Source of the DNA: RYN-230 sp963782185
Lineage (GTDB): Bacteria > Actinomycetota > Actinomycetes > Streptosporangiales > Streptosporangiaceae
Assembly (NCBI GenBank): GCA_963782185.1
Contig: CAWAJB010000024.1
Location: forward strand, 1 to 64,000
Length of the DNA stretch: 64,000 nucleotides
Direction of reading: 5' to 3'
How positions within the stretch are numbered: the first letter of the stretch is position 1; every line of letters begins with the position of its first letter. The position numbers and the translations under genes were made by a program. This document shows positions 49,314 through 56,671 of this stretch, piece by piece. Under the pieces are notes generated by a model, which was not told the origin of the DNA, made no database searches, and saw nothing but the letters and a program-made list of their open reading frames with translations.

Positions 49314-50183
49314 ATGACCGACCGGCAGAGCGCCGAGCTGAGCGATAAGCAGAGCACCGAACTGAGGGCCGAGGGAGTCCCGCAGGATGCCCTGCGCCGC
49401 CTGGCCGAGCTCCGCCCGGGACGCCCCGGCGGCATCTTCACCTCAGACCTGTCAGTCAACGAATTCCTGCTGGTCCGCGAGGCGGGGTTCCGCCCGCTCG
49501 GCCTGGTGCTGGGCAGCTCGATCTACCATGTGGGGCTGCAGGTCGGCCGCTGGGGGAAGAACCAGGAACTCGACGTGCTCTCCCAGGCCATGTACCACGC
49601 CCGGGAGCTGGCCATGACCCGGATGGAGGCGGAGGCGGACGCCCTGGGCGCGGACGGCATCGTCGGGGTCCGGCTGGACGTGGAGATGAAGGAGTTCGGT
49701 AACGACATCGCCGAGTTCATCGCGGTCGGCACCGCGGTCAAGGCTGAGCCGGGCGCGGGCGGCGGTGGTGTCTCGGACTGGCGCAACAACAAGCGGCAGC
49801 CCTTCACCTCGGACCTGTCCGGCCAGGACTTCTGGACCCTGATCCGGGCCGGGTACGCGCCGCTCGGCATGGTCATGGGCTCGTGCGTGTACCACATCGC
49901 GCACCAGCGGATCGGCGGGAAGATCAGCAACATCGGCCGGAACGTGGAACTCGAGCAGTTCACCCAGGCCCTCTACGACGCACGTGAGCTGGCCATGAGC
50001 CGGATGCAGGCCGAAGCGGAGGAACTCCACGCCGAGGGCATCGTCGGGGTGCAGCTGCGCCAGCACAGCCACACCTGGGGCTCGCACACCACGGAGTTCT
50101 TCGCCATCGGCACCGCCGTCCGGCCGCTGCGCGAGGACCACGTCATCGAGCGGCCCACCATGGTCCTCAGCCTCGACGGCTGA
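49314..50183 (+). CDS. Protein with two YbjQ-like (PF01906) domains, second copy
   Basis: A 289-residue paralogue of the preceding gene. The two YbjQ-like domains are separated near residue 150: LSVNEFLLVREAGFRPLGLVLGSSIYHVGLQ ... AMYHARELAMTRMEAEADALGADGIVGV, and LSGQDFWTLIRAGYAPLGMVMGSCVYHIAHQ ... ALYDARELAMSRMQAEAEELHAEGIVGV. The two halves are more alike here than in the first gene, suggesting this copy is closer to the ancestral duplication. GAGGGGAAGCG precedes the ATG. The pair is probably an operon. Confidence 0.82.
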   Translation: MTDRQSAELSDKQSTELRAEGVPQDALRRLAELRPGRPGGIFTSDLSVNEFLLVREAGFRPLGLVLGSSIYHVGLQVGRWGKNQELDVLSQAMYHARELAMTRMEAEADALGADGIVGVRLDVEMKEFGNDIAEFIAVGTAVKAEPGAGGGGVSDWRNNKRQPFTSDLSGQDFWTLIRAGYAPLGMVMGSCVYHIAHQRIGGKISNIGRNVELEQFTQALYDARELAMSRMQAEAEELHAEGIVGVQLRQHSHTWGSHTTEFFAIGTAVRPLREDHVIERPTMVLSLDG

Positions 50184-50196
50184 CCCTCCGGTCCGG

Positions 50197-51054
50197 TCAG
50201 GGGCGGAAGGCCGCAGCGGCCTGCGCGCGGCCGGTCGCGGCCTGCTCGAGGAAGCCGTAGGTGCCCTGCTCGAGCAGCTCACGGGCCGCGCACACCAGGG
50301 CGCCGAGGGCGGCGTTGGAGAACGCCGACCCGACCGAGATGCGCCGCACGCCGGCGGCCGCCAGTTGCGGCACGGCCGGGGCCCCCGGGAAGGTGAGCAC
50401 GTTCACCGGCCGGTCCACCGAGGTGACCACCGCGGCGATGTCAGCCAGGCTGGTCAGCCCGGGCGCGTACAGGACGTCCGCGCCGGCCTCCTGGTAGGCC
50501 TGCAGGCGCCGGATGGTGTCGGCCAGGTCCGGCCGGCCGTGCAGGTAGTTCTCGGCGCGGGCGGTGAGGACCAGCGGCCCCGGGGCCGCCCCGGCGGCGG
50601 CCGCGGCCGCGGCCACCCGCTCACGGGCCAGGCCCAGATCGTAGATGGGCTCGCCGGGGCGGCGGGTGAAGTCCTCGACGGAGCAGCCGGCCAGCCCGGC
50701 CGCGGCGGCGAGCCCGATGGTCTCGGCCACCCCGGCCGGCTCGTCGGCGAAACCGTTCTCCAGGTCCGCCGAGACCGGGAGGCTGGTCGCCGCGGCGATC
50801 TCCGCCGCGTGGCCGAGCGCCTCGTCCCGGGTGACCGCCCCGTCCAGGCGGCCCAGCGTGGCGGCGAAGCCGCCGCTGGTGGTGGCCAGCGCGGCGAAAC
50901 CCAGCGAAGCGAGCAGCCGGGCCGAGCCGGCATCCCACGGGTTGGGCAGCAGCAGCGGGCCGGGGCCCTCGTGGAGGGCGCGGAAGACGCGCGCGCGTTC
51001 GGCCTGGGTCCGGGCTGCACTGGTCTGATCGGCACGGGCCGCCGGCATCGTCAT
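50197..51054 (-). CDS. Isocitrate lyase/PEP mutase superfamily protein
   Basis: A 285-residue TIM-barrel enzyme of the ICL/PEPM family: PGPLLLPNPWDAGSARLLASLGFAALATTSGG at the start, the metal/substrate-binding LPVSADLENGFAD near residue 98, then GCSVEDFTRR and LTARAENYLHGRPDLADTI. Characterised relatives include 2-methylisocitrate lyase, carboxyvinyl-carboxyphosphonate phosphorylmutase and oxaloacetate decarboxylase. The KKCGH motif of isocitrate lyase is absent, so it is a PEP-mutase-like member with unknown substrate. The start at 51054 precedes MTMPAARADQ. It converges on the second YbjQ-like gene. Confidence 0.82.
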   Translation of the reverse strand: MTMPAARADQTSAARTQAERARVFRALHEGPGPLLLPNPWDAGSARLLASLGFAALATTSGGFAATLGRLDGAVTRDEALGHAAEIAAATSLPVSADLENGFADEPAGVAETIGLAAAAGLAGCSVEDFTRRPGEPIYDLGLARERVAAAAAAAGAAPGPLVLTARAENYLHGRPDLADTIRRLQAYQEAGADVLYAPGLTSLADIAAVVTSVDRPVNVLTFPGAPAVPQLAAAGVRRISVGSAFSNAALGALVCAARELLEQGTYGFLEQAATGRAQAAAAFRP

Positions 51055-51094
51055 GCCGTCACTCTAGAGGGCGCCGCGCAGGCGGCCGGCTGAT

Positions 51095-52345
51095 TCAGGC
51101 GGCGCTGCCCGGATGCTGGCGGGCCGGGGGCGCCGCAGTCAGCAGCCCGGCCAGGGCCGCCGCCTGGTCCCGGATCTCCGGGATCGCGGTCGTCTCGTAG
51201 CGGACCCCGCGCAGCGGCGGCCCCAGGGTGAACAGGGTGGTGCTGGGCGTGCCGGCCGCGTCGAGCACCGCGCCGTCCGGGCCGGCGTCCAGGCCGAGCC
51301 GGAGCGGGTCGGGCCGGGCCAGCCCCCGGGCCAGCAGGTCCCGCAGCAGGGGGTCCGTGGTCCGGGTGAGGTCCGTGCCCGGCCCGGTCGCGTTGATCAG
51401 CCAGCCCGCGGCCAGGTCGGTAACGGACCCGTCGTGCTCCATCCGGATGCGCAGCCGCTCTGGCGCACGGACCGGACCGGGCGGGCCCCCGGCCGGGCCC
51501 GCGGCGGGCGGGGACGCCGGGACGCCGGGGACCTCGGTGATCCCGGTGATCCGGCCGCGCAGCACGGACAGCCGCCCGGTACAGCGCAGCTCAGTCACCC
51601 GGCGCGCGGTCGCGGGCGGCATCCGGTGCCGGTGCACCTCCCAGTAGCGGGCCACGTGCCGGAGGAACAGCCGCTTGTCCCGGTCCGGCAGCCGCCGCCA
51701 CAGGCCCGGCACATGCGGCCGCACCGCGTCGACCACGTCCTGCCAGTGGTTGGGCCGGCTGGCCATGGCCGCCCGGACCTGCCAGATGAGTTCCGGCAGC
51801 CGGACCGGGTCACCGGTGTCCGACAGGGCGGGCAGCCAGATGGAATCGGCCGGGCCGCCGCGGCCCCGCGGTGACCCGCGGCCCATGATCGACCGGCCAT
51901 CGCCGGTCGTGGGCAGGAACCAGTGGAACGTCAGCGCCATCAAGCCCCCCCCGACGGTGTCGTTGAAGCCGGAGTAGGAGAAGTTCTTGAAGTCCACATG
52001 GCCGGGGATGAGCCCTGAGGTGCTGAACGCGTTGGACACTGACTGCTCGGCGCTGGCCACGGCCGGGGTGATCTGGACCGGGGTCCGCACGTCGTCCCGG
52101 GCGGCGCTGAGCATGACGGCGTCCGGCAGCCCGGTGGCCTTGGCCCAGACCGAGGCCCACACCGCCACGTGCGAGGCGCCCCACACGTAGGCATGGTTCA
52201 GCAGCTTCAGGCCGGGAGAGACCACGCTCAGACGGGGCGCGGTGGCCCGGCCGCCCTGGCCCGCTGCGGTGCTCACCTCCGTCCCGGGAACGCCGGGGGC
52301 GCCCCGCCCGGTGGGGAGCAGGCCGGTGGGTGTGTTTCCAGGCAT
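51095..52345 (-). pseudogene. Chimera: SsuA-like C-terminus, SsuD-like N-terminus and C-terminus of an FAD/NAD(P)-binding oxidoreductase
   Basis: One minus-strand ORF with three unrelated pieces. Residues about 38-135 (LNHAYVWGASHVAVWASVWAKATGLPDAV ... AFSTSGLIPGHVDFKNFSYSGFNDTVGG) match the C-terminal lobe of a sulfonate-type ABC binding protein. At 51940 an ATG begins MALTFHWFLPTTGDGRS, the start of an SsuD-like flavin-dependent alkanesulfonate monooxygenase, which breaks off after about 25 residues. From about 51800 the frame is the C-terminal half of an FAD-NAD(P)-binding protein (ARYWEVHRHRMPPATARRV ... WLINATGPGTDLTRTTDPLL). The first junction is a run of eight C at 51945-51952; one base fewer restores a TGATG stop/start overlap. 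The second junction needs a large deletion. Not a functional enzyme as it stands. Confidence 0.68.
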
Positions 52346-52663
52346 AGACAAACCTCGCTCGTGACGGCAGGATTGCCGCCGGCCGCATGCCGGGGCGGCT
52401 GGGCCCGCAGGCGGCCGGCTGATCCGGACGGGTCAGGCCTGCTCAGCGGCGAGCAGGGCCCCGGTCCGCCTGGGCCGGCCCGGGGTGCCTGCGGCGGTCG
52501 GTCGGGCAGCTCGGGACCAGTAGTGGGTTGCAGCCATGACCCCATGATGGAAGCCAAATCCCTATAATGTCAATAGGGAAAATCGAGATACCGGGAAACC
52601 CTTCCGGGGATGGTGTTCCGGGGGGGCCCGCACGCGGGAGGCAACAGGGCGGGGGGCGGGGGG
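52346..52663. other. Upstream region of the sulfonate-locus remnant
   Basis: About 320 bases without a convincing gene. A dyad CCCTAT (52560-52565) / ATAGGG (52573-52578) surrounds TTGACAT on the minus strand, in an AT-rich patch that stands out from the GC-rich background. It probably holds the promoter of the remnant below. A minus-strand reading frame starting MAATHYWSRAARP (ATG at about 52536) could be a short leader peptide. Confidence 0.45.
52560..52578. promoter_or_regulatory. Dyad CCCTAT-N7-ATAGGG upstream of the sulfonate-locus remnant
   Basis: Perfect 6-base arms with a 7-base spacer in an AT-rich stretch. On the minus strand TTGACA overlaps the dyad and could be a -35 box. Sulfur-assimilation genes are often controlled at such sites, but the regulator here is unknown. 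Confidence 0.4.
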
Positions 52664-53257
52664 TCAGGCGCCGGGCTGGCCAGGGGCGGGGCCGCTCACG
52701 GTCTCGAGCACCCGGCTGAGCCACTGCCGCAGCCCGCGCCGCCCCAGTCCCGGCGGGTCCCCGGCCGCCGAGCTGACCAGATGCTGGGCGCCGTCGAAAG
52801 AGACCGGGGCGATCCCGGGCGCGACCGTGAGCACCTCGTGGGCCAGCTGCTCCAGCTCCGGGTCGCCCTGGTCGAGGGCGAGCACCGTGGCGCGTTTGCG
52901 GGCATCGCTGACCCGCTCGAGCAGCCGGGCGGGAGCGATCTGGGTACCGACGACCAGCACCGTCTCGCCGCGCTCGGCCCGTTCCAGGCGGCCCATGCCG
53001 ATCCGCAGGTGCGGCGGGGCGTCAAGCGGGGGCGCCCAGCGGACCAGGGTGGGGCGCAGCCCGGGCGCGCCGGACAGGCGGCTCTCCTCGTCGAGGTGCG
53101 CGGCGAGGTGCCACGGCTCATCCCCGGGGGTCCCGACCACTAGTAACCCGCCGGGGGTCCGGGACCGGCGCAGCACGCGGGCGAAGGCGGTGGTGCGCTC
53201 CAGCCAGCCGCTCGCGGCGAGCACGGCGCGCAGCGCAGCCACCTGTTCCGCGTCCAT
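52664..53257 (-). CDS. Conserved hypothetical protein divergent from the F420 reductase gene
   Basis: A 197-residue protein with no recognised domain. It begins with a helix (MDAEQVAALRAVLAASGWLE), then alternates strands and helices (GGLLVVGTPGDEPWHLAAHLDEESR; ETVLVVGTQIAPARLLERVSDARKRATVLALDQGD), giving an alpha/beta, Rossmann-like impression. No signal peptide or membrane segment is seen. It is head-to-head with the NADPH-dependent F420 reductase gene, so a functional link to F420 metabolism is possible but unproven. Confidence 0.6.
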   Translation of the reverse strand: MDAEQVAALRAVLAASGWLERTTAFARVLRRSRTPGGLLVVGTPGDEPWHLAAHLDEESRLSGAPGLRPTLVRWAPPLDAPPHLRIGMGRLERAERGETVLVVGTQIAPARLLERVSDARKRATVLALDQGDPELEQLAHEVLTVAPGIAPVSFDGAQHLVSSAAGDPPGLGRRGLRQWLSRVLETVSGPAPGQPGA

Positions 53258-53329
53258 CGGCCCATCGTGTCACGCGTATCAGGGGTCTGGCAGGATCGGA
53301 ACATGGCCGCGGAGCAAGGATCTACCACT

Positions 53330-53986
53330 ATGGGCAAAGATGTCGCCGACCTGATCGTGGGGGTCCTGGGCGGAACCGGCGATCAGGGGCGGGGCCTCGC
53401 GTACCGGCTCGCCGCCGCGGGCAACCCGGTGATCATCGGCTCGCGGAGCGCGGAGCGCGCCCAGGCCGCCGCGGCGGAACTGGGCGCCGGGGTCCGCGGG
53501 ATGGTGAACGCCGACGCGGCGCGGGAGTCGGACGTGGTGATCGTGGCGGTGCCCTGGGAAGGTCACCGGGATCTGCTAGCCTCCCTGGCCGGCCCGCTGG
53601 CCGGCAAGGTGGTGATCGACTGCGTCAACCCGCTGGGGTTCGATAAGCGCGGGTGTTACCCACTCCCGGTCCCGGCGGGGAGCGCCGCCGAGCAGGCCGC
53701 GGAGGTGCTTCCGGACAGCCGCGTGGTGGGAGCGTTCCACCACGTGTCCGCGGTGATGCTGCTGGACCCCGAGGTCACGACCGTCGACCTCGATGTCATG
53801 GTGCTCGGGGAGGACCGCGAGGCCACCGACCTCGTGCAGGCGCTCGCCGGGCGCATCCCCGGGATCCGCGGCGTGTACGCGGGGCGGCTGCGCAACTGCG
53901 GGCAGGTGGAGGCGCTGACCGCCAACTTCGTCTCGATCAACCGCCGCTACAAGGCCCACGCCGGGCTGCGCATCACCGACATCTGA
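53330..53986 (+). CDS. npdG: NADPH-dependent F420 reductase (F420H2:NADP oxidoreductase)
   Basis: A 218-residue Rossmann protein transferring hydride between F420H2 and NADP+. The dinucleotide-binding motif GVLGGTGDQGRGLAYRLAAAGNPVIIGSRSAERAQ is followed by AARESDVVIVAVPWEGH and VVIDCVNPLGFDKRGCYPLPVPAGSAAEQAAE, then SRVVGAFHHVSAVML, all diagnostic of Fno/NpdG. It indicates that this organism makes coenzyme F420, as mycobacteria, streptomycetes and relatives do. The ATG at 53330 begins MGKDVADLIVGVLGG; ATG 53303 is an alternative 9 residues longer. Confidence 0.9.
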   Translation: MGKDVADLIVGVLGGTGDQGRGLAYRLAAAGNPVIIGSRSAERAQAAAAELGAGVRGMVNADAARESDVVIVAVPWEGHRDLLASLAGPLAGKVVIDCVNPLGFDKRGCYPLPVPAGSAAEQAAEVLPDSRVVGAFHHVSAVMLLDPEVTTVDLDVMVLGEDREATDLVQALAGRIPGIRGVYAGRLRNCGQVEALTANFVSINRRYKAHAGLRITDI

Positions 53987-54274
53987 CCCCATCCGGCCCG
54001 GCCGCAGCCTGGTCCCGCCGCCCGCCCTGTCTTTCGCCCTCCAGGCTGACCGCGCCGGGCGCGTTTCCCGCCGGGGGGCGTTATGGCGGTTGTTTTGTCC
54101 GATTGCGGCGAACGTTACGCTCCGCGCGAAATGTGCCCGGAGGCAGGGTGCGGGTGACCGGCGGGCCGGGGCAGGACGGTCTCGTCTGCGGTGAAGGGTG
54201 CTACGCGTCCGCGAAGCGTCAATTCGGCCTTGACGATTCTACGCGCTCACACCACCAAAGGAGCAGGCGTGAGC
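53987..54274. other. Intergenic region
   Basis: No gene recognised. The sequence is GC-rich with CGAACGTTACGCTCCGCGCG near 54109-54128 and CGAAGCGTCAATTCGGCCTTGACG near 54213-54236. TTGACG at 54231-54236 could be a -35 element for the plus strand, but no plus-strand gene follows. Confidence 0.35.
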
Positions 54275-54463
54275 CTAGCGGAGTAGTCCCATGAGCTTGA
54301 GTTCTCGCAGCATGTCCTTCATGAAGGCTTTCTCTTCCTCCGAAGGGGTAGCCGGGAGTTCTCTGGTTCCGTTCTTCGTGCAGTCAGGACAACGCCGCCA
54401 GTACTCAAGCGTCGTCCCCGCGGCCCGGTCAAGGGCCCGGTGAACTTCCGCGACTTCTCCAGT
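54275..54463 (-). pseudogene. C-terminal fragment of an unknown, possibly phage-derived protein
   Basis: The minus frame reads EVAEVHRALDRAAGTTLEYWRRCPDCTK, then NGTRELPATPSEEEKAFMKDMLRELKLMGLLR and a stop. The CxxC with adjacent basic residues and the amphipathic end look like real protein. There is no start codon: a TGA lies directly upstream at 54464-54466. I do not recognise the family. GC content is lower than that of the flanking genes, suggesting acquired DNA. Confidence 0.45.
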
Positions 54464-54521
54464 TCACCACACGGGCCGGCAGTGTGCTCGCCGCGGCCGA
54501 GGACCTGGCCCGGGTGGAGGC

Positions 54522-55214
54522 TCAGGTGCCTAGGACCTGGATCGCGGACCGGAGCCGGGCGAAGACCGGCATGTACGGCACCTGCTTCTGGGTGGCCAGC
54601 GTGACGTAACAGGTCCGGCCGGCCGGCGCCGCGATGGCGTACTGCAGCGCGGTGACGTTGGCCGTGCCCACGCTCATCTGGTTGTAGACCAGCACCGCGG
54701 GGTGCCCGTCCACGGTGGTCTGGCCGAGCTGGGCGTTGCTGGAGTTGACGGCCGTGAGCTCGAGCTCGGCCAGCGTGTTCAGGCCGGTCAGCGCGTTGGT
54801 GCCCGCCGGGAGATGAGCCGCCGCGCAACTGAACGACAGGAGCGCCTGGGCGCCCTCGACGGTCAGTGTCTGCGAGCCGCGGCTGCCCCAGCCCGGCACG
54901 ACCGCGTCCAGCACCGACGGTCTGAGCTGGCCGAGGCCGACGCCATGCAGCACCCTGCGCAGGGCCGCTGCCGCCGCGGGCACCGGGACCCAGCGCTGCG
55001 AAACCGCTATCCGCAGGCCCTGGGCCGGGCCCCCGAACCACAATTCCCCGGCGGGCAGGGACGCGGACGTGGCGACCGGTTTGCTGGCCGCGGCGTACAT
55101 GGCCTGCTCCGCCTGGGCGGACCGGCTGCCTCCGCTTCCCGAGCAGCCGGTGATGGCCAGGACGAGGCCGGCGGCGAGCGCCGCTACCGGGAGCAGGGCC
55201 GGTACACGGCTCAT
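54522..55214 (-). CDS. Lipoprotein of unknown function
   Basis: A 230-residue lipoprotein. The signal peptide ends LAITGC-SGSGGS with the lipobox at about residue 24. The mature part contains no recognised domain; it has LWFGGPAQGLRIAVSQRWVPVPAAAAALRRVL near residue 60 and a C-terminal cysteine in RTCYVTLATQKQ that may pair with an internal one in LLSFSCAAAHLP. The start at 55214 is chosen because GGAGGG precedes it. It is transcribed away from panB's 3' end and probably localises to the outer face of the membrane. Confidence 0.72.
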   Translation of the reverse strand: MSRVPALLPVAALAAGLVLAITGCSGSGGSRSAQAEQAMYAAASKPVATSASLPAGELWFGGPAQGLRIAVSQRWVPVPAAAAALRRVLHGVGLGQLRPSVLDAVVPGWGSRGSQTLTVEGAQALLSFSCAAAHLPAGTNALTGLNTLAELELTAVNSSNAQLGQTTVDGHPAVLVYNQMSVGTANVTALQYAIAAPAGRTCYVTLATQKQVPYMPVFARLRSAIQVLGT

Positions 55215-55374
55215 CAGTGACCCTCCGGGGGGACCGCGCAGACCCCCCGGGGATTTCCGCGCACCAAACTGGCGCCAGAAGTCTAAGCCGACGGAAAGGA
55301 CATATATGCCCGAATGGGTCATTCCGGGCCCGGCGGCCTGGGCCGTTCGGGGCCTCCGCGGGCGGGCGGGCTGA

Positions 55375-56352
55375 TCAGCGATAGGAGTTCTCCTCGGCGG
55401 GGAACCGGCCGCCGACCACCTCGTCCGCGAACGACTGCGCGGCCCGGCCGAGCACGCCGGCCATGTCTGCGTAGCGCTTGACGAACTTCGGGGTCCGCGG
55501 GGACAGGCCGGCCATGTCCTGCCACACGAGCACCTGCGCGTCGCAGTCCGGGCCGGCGCCGATCCCGATGGTGGGGATGGAGACCGTCTCGGTCACCCGG
55601 GCCGCGAGTTCCGCGGGCACGCACTCGAGCACGACTGCGAACGCACCCGCCGTCTCCAGCGCCTTCGCGTCCTGGAGCAACTGCTCACCGTCCTCGCCCC
55701 GGCCCTGCACCCGGTAACCACCGAACACGTTGACCGACTGGGGGGTCAGGCCCAGGTGCCCCATCACCGGGATGCCGGCCGCGACCAGTTCCTCGGCCTG
55801 ACGGACCACCCGGCGGCCGCCCTCCAGCTTGACCGCGTGCGCGCCGGCCTCCTTGAGGAACCTGATCCCGGCTGCGAGTGCCGCCCCGGGCGACGCCTGG
55901 TACGAGCCGAACGGCAGGTCGGCGACGACGAGGGCCCGGCTGGTGCCGCGGACCACCGCCGCGGTCAGCGGGATGAGCTCGTCCAGGGTGACCGGGATCG
56001 TCGTGTCGTGACCGAAGACGACCATCCCGGCGGAGTCACCGACCAGGAGGACCGGGATGCCCGCCTGGTCGAACACGCGGGCCGTCAGCGCGTCGTAGGC
56101 GGTGAGCATGGGCCATTTCTCACCCCGGGCCTTGGCCTTGGCCAGGTCGCTCACGGTCACCCGGCGGGTGGCGCGGCCGCCGTAGAGGGGCTCGCCGCGG
56201 CCCGGGCCGGCCGGTGCCGGGCCGGGCGGTGCCGTGCCGGGCGGGGGAGAGGTGGCCGGGCTGGTGGCTGCCGCGCGGGGGGCGGCGGGGGCTGGCGCAC
56301 TGGTCCGCGTCTCGGTAGCGGCCGTGCCCTGGCTCCCAGTGAAATCATTCAT
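55375..56352 (-). CDS. panB: 3-methyl-2-oxobutanoate hydroxymethyltransferase
   Basis: A 325-residue (beta/alpha)8 enzyme making ketopantoate from 2-oxoisovalerate and methylenetetrahydrofolate, the first step of pantothenate synthesis. The core starts VTVSDLAKAKARGEKWPMLTAYDALTARVFDQAGIPVLLVGDSAGMVVFGHDTTIPVTLDEL (metal-binding Asp in VGDSAGM) and includes HLGLTPQSVN, the catalytic glutamate in VVLECVPAELA and TIGIGAGPDCDAQVLVWQD. The first 45 residues are an unusual Ala/Pro/Thr-rich extension absent from typical PanB (about 265-280 residues), so a later start near residue 50 is possible. It lies near nadE and glnA2 as in other actinobacteria. Confidence 0.93.
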   Translation of the reverse strand: MNDFTGSQGTAATETRTSAPAPAAPRAAATSPATSPPPGTAPPGPAPAGPGRGEPLYGGRATRRVTVSDLAKAKARGEKWPMLTAYDALTARVFDQAGIPVLLVGDSAGMVVFGHDTTIPVTLDELIPLTAAVVRGTSRALVVADLPFGSYQASPGAALAAGIRFLKEAGAHAVKLEGGRRVVRQAEELVAAGIPVMGHLGLTPQSVNVFGGYRVQGRGEDGEQLLQDAKALETAGAFAVVLECVPAELAARVTETVSIPTIGIGAGPDCDAQVLVWQDMAGLSPRTPKFVKRYADMAGVLGRAAQSFADEVVGGRFPAEENSYR

Positions 56353-56671
56353 TCTGGGTTCCTCCAGTCTCGTGGCGCCGTGGCGGCGTCCCCGGACCGT
56401 TCGATCATGACACGTGCGGTGGCGCTGGAGATAGCCCCGGTGACCGCGGTGTTCGTTTCAGGGTCCATGGGCCCTTCGAGCCGGGCCCATGGACCCGGAG
56501 AAATCTTCCGGGCGCCGGGAATCTTTTACGATACGGACGTGTTCCGTATCGATAGCTTCCCCGGCGCGATGCCGCGCCGGGACCCTCCCCGGCGGGGCCG
56601 CCTGCCGGGCCGCACGCAACCTGGGTCAGGCCGCCATCCGCGACGGCCTTCCCGCTCACCAGAAGGACGTT
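56353..56671. other. Divergent promoter region between panB and the MFS exporter
   Basis: About 320 bases with the TetR-type palindrome at 56529-56551. TTTTACGATA immediately before the palindrome suggests that it overlaps the exporter promoter. Nothing else recognised. Confidence 0.5.
56529..56551. promoter_or_regulatory. TetR-type operator upstream of the MFS exporter
   Basis: CGATACGGA (56529-56537) and TCCGTATCG (56543-56551) are exact inverted repeats of 9 bases with a CGTGT spacer. The site lies 120 bases upstream of the exporter start. The TetR-family gene directly follows the exporter, so autoregulation of both through this site is expected. Confidence 0.8.
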
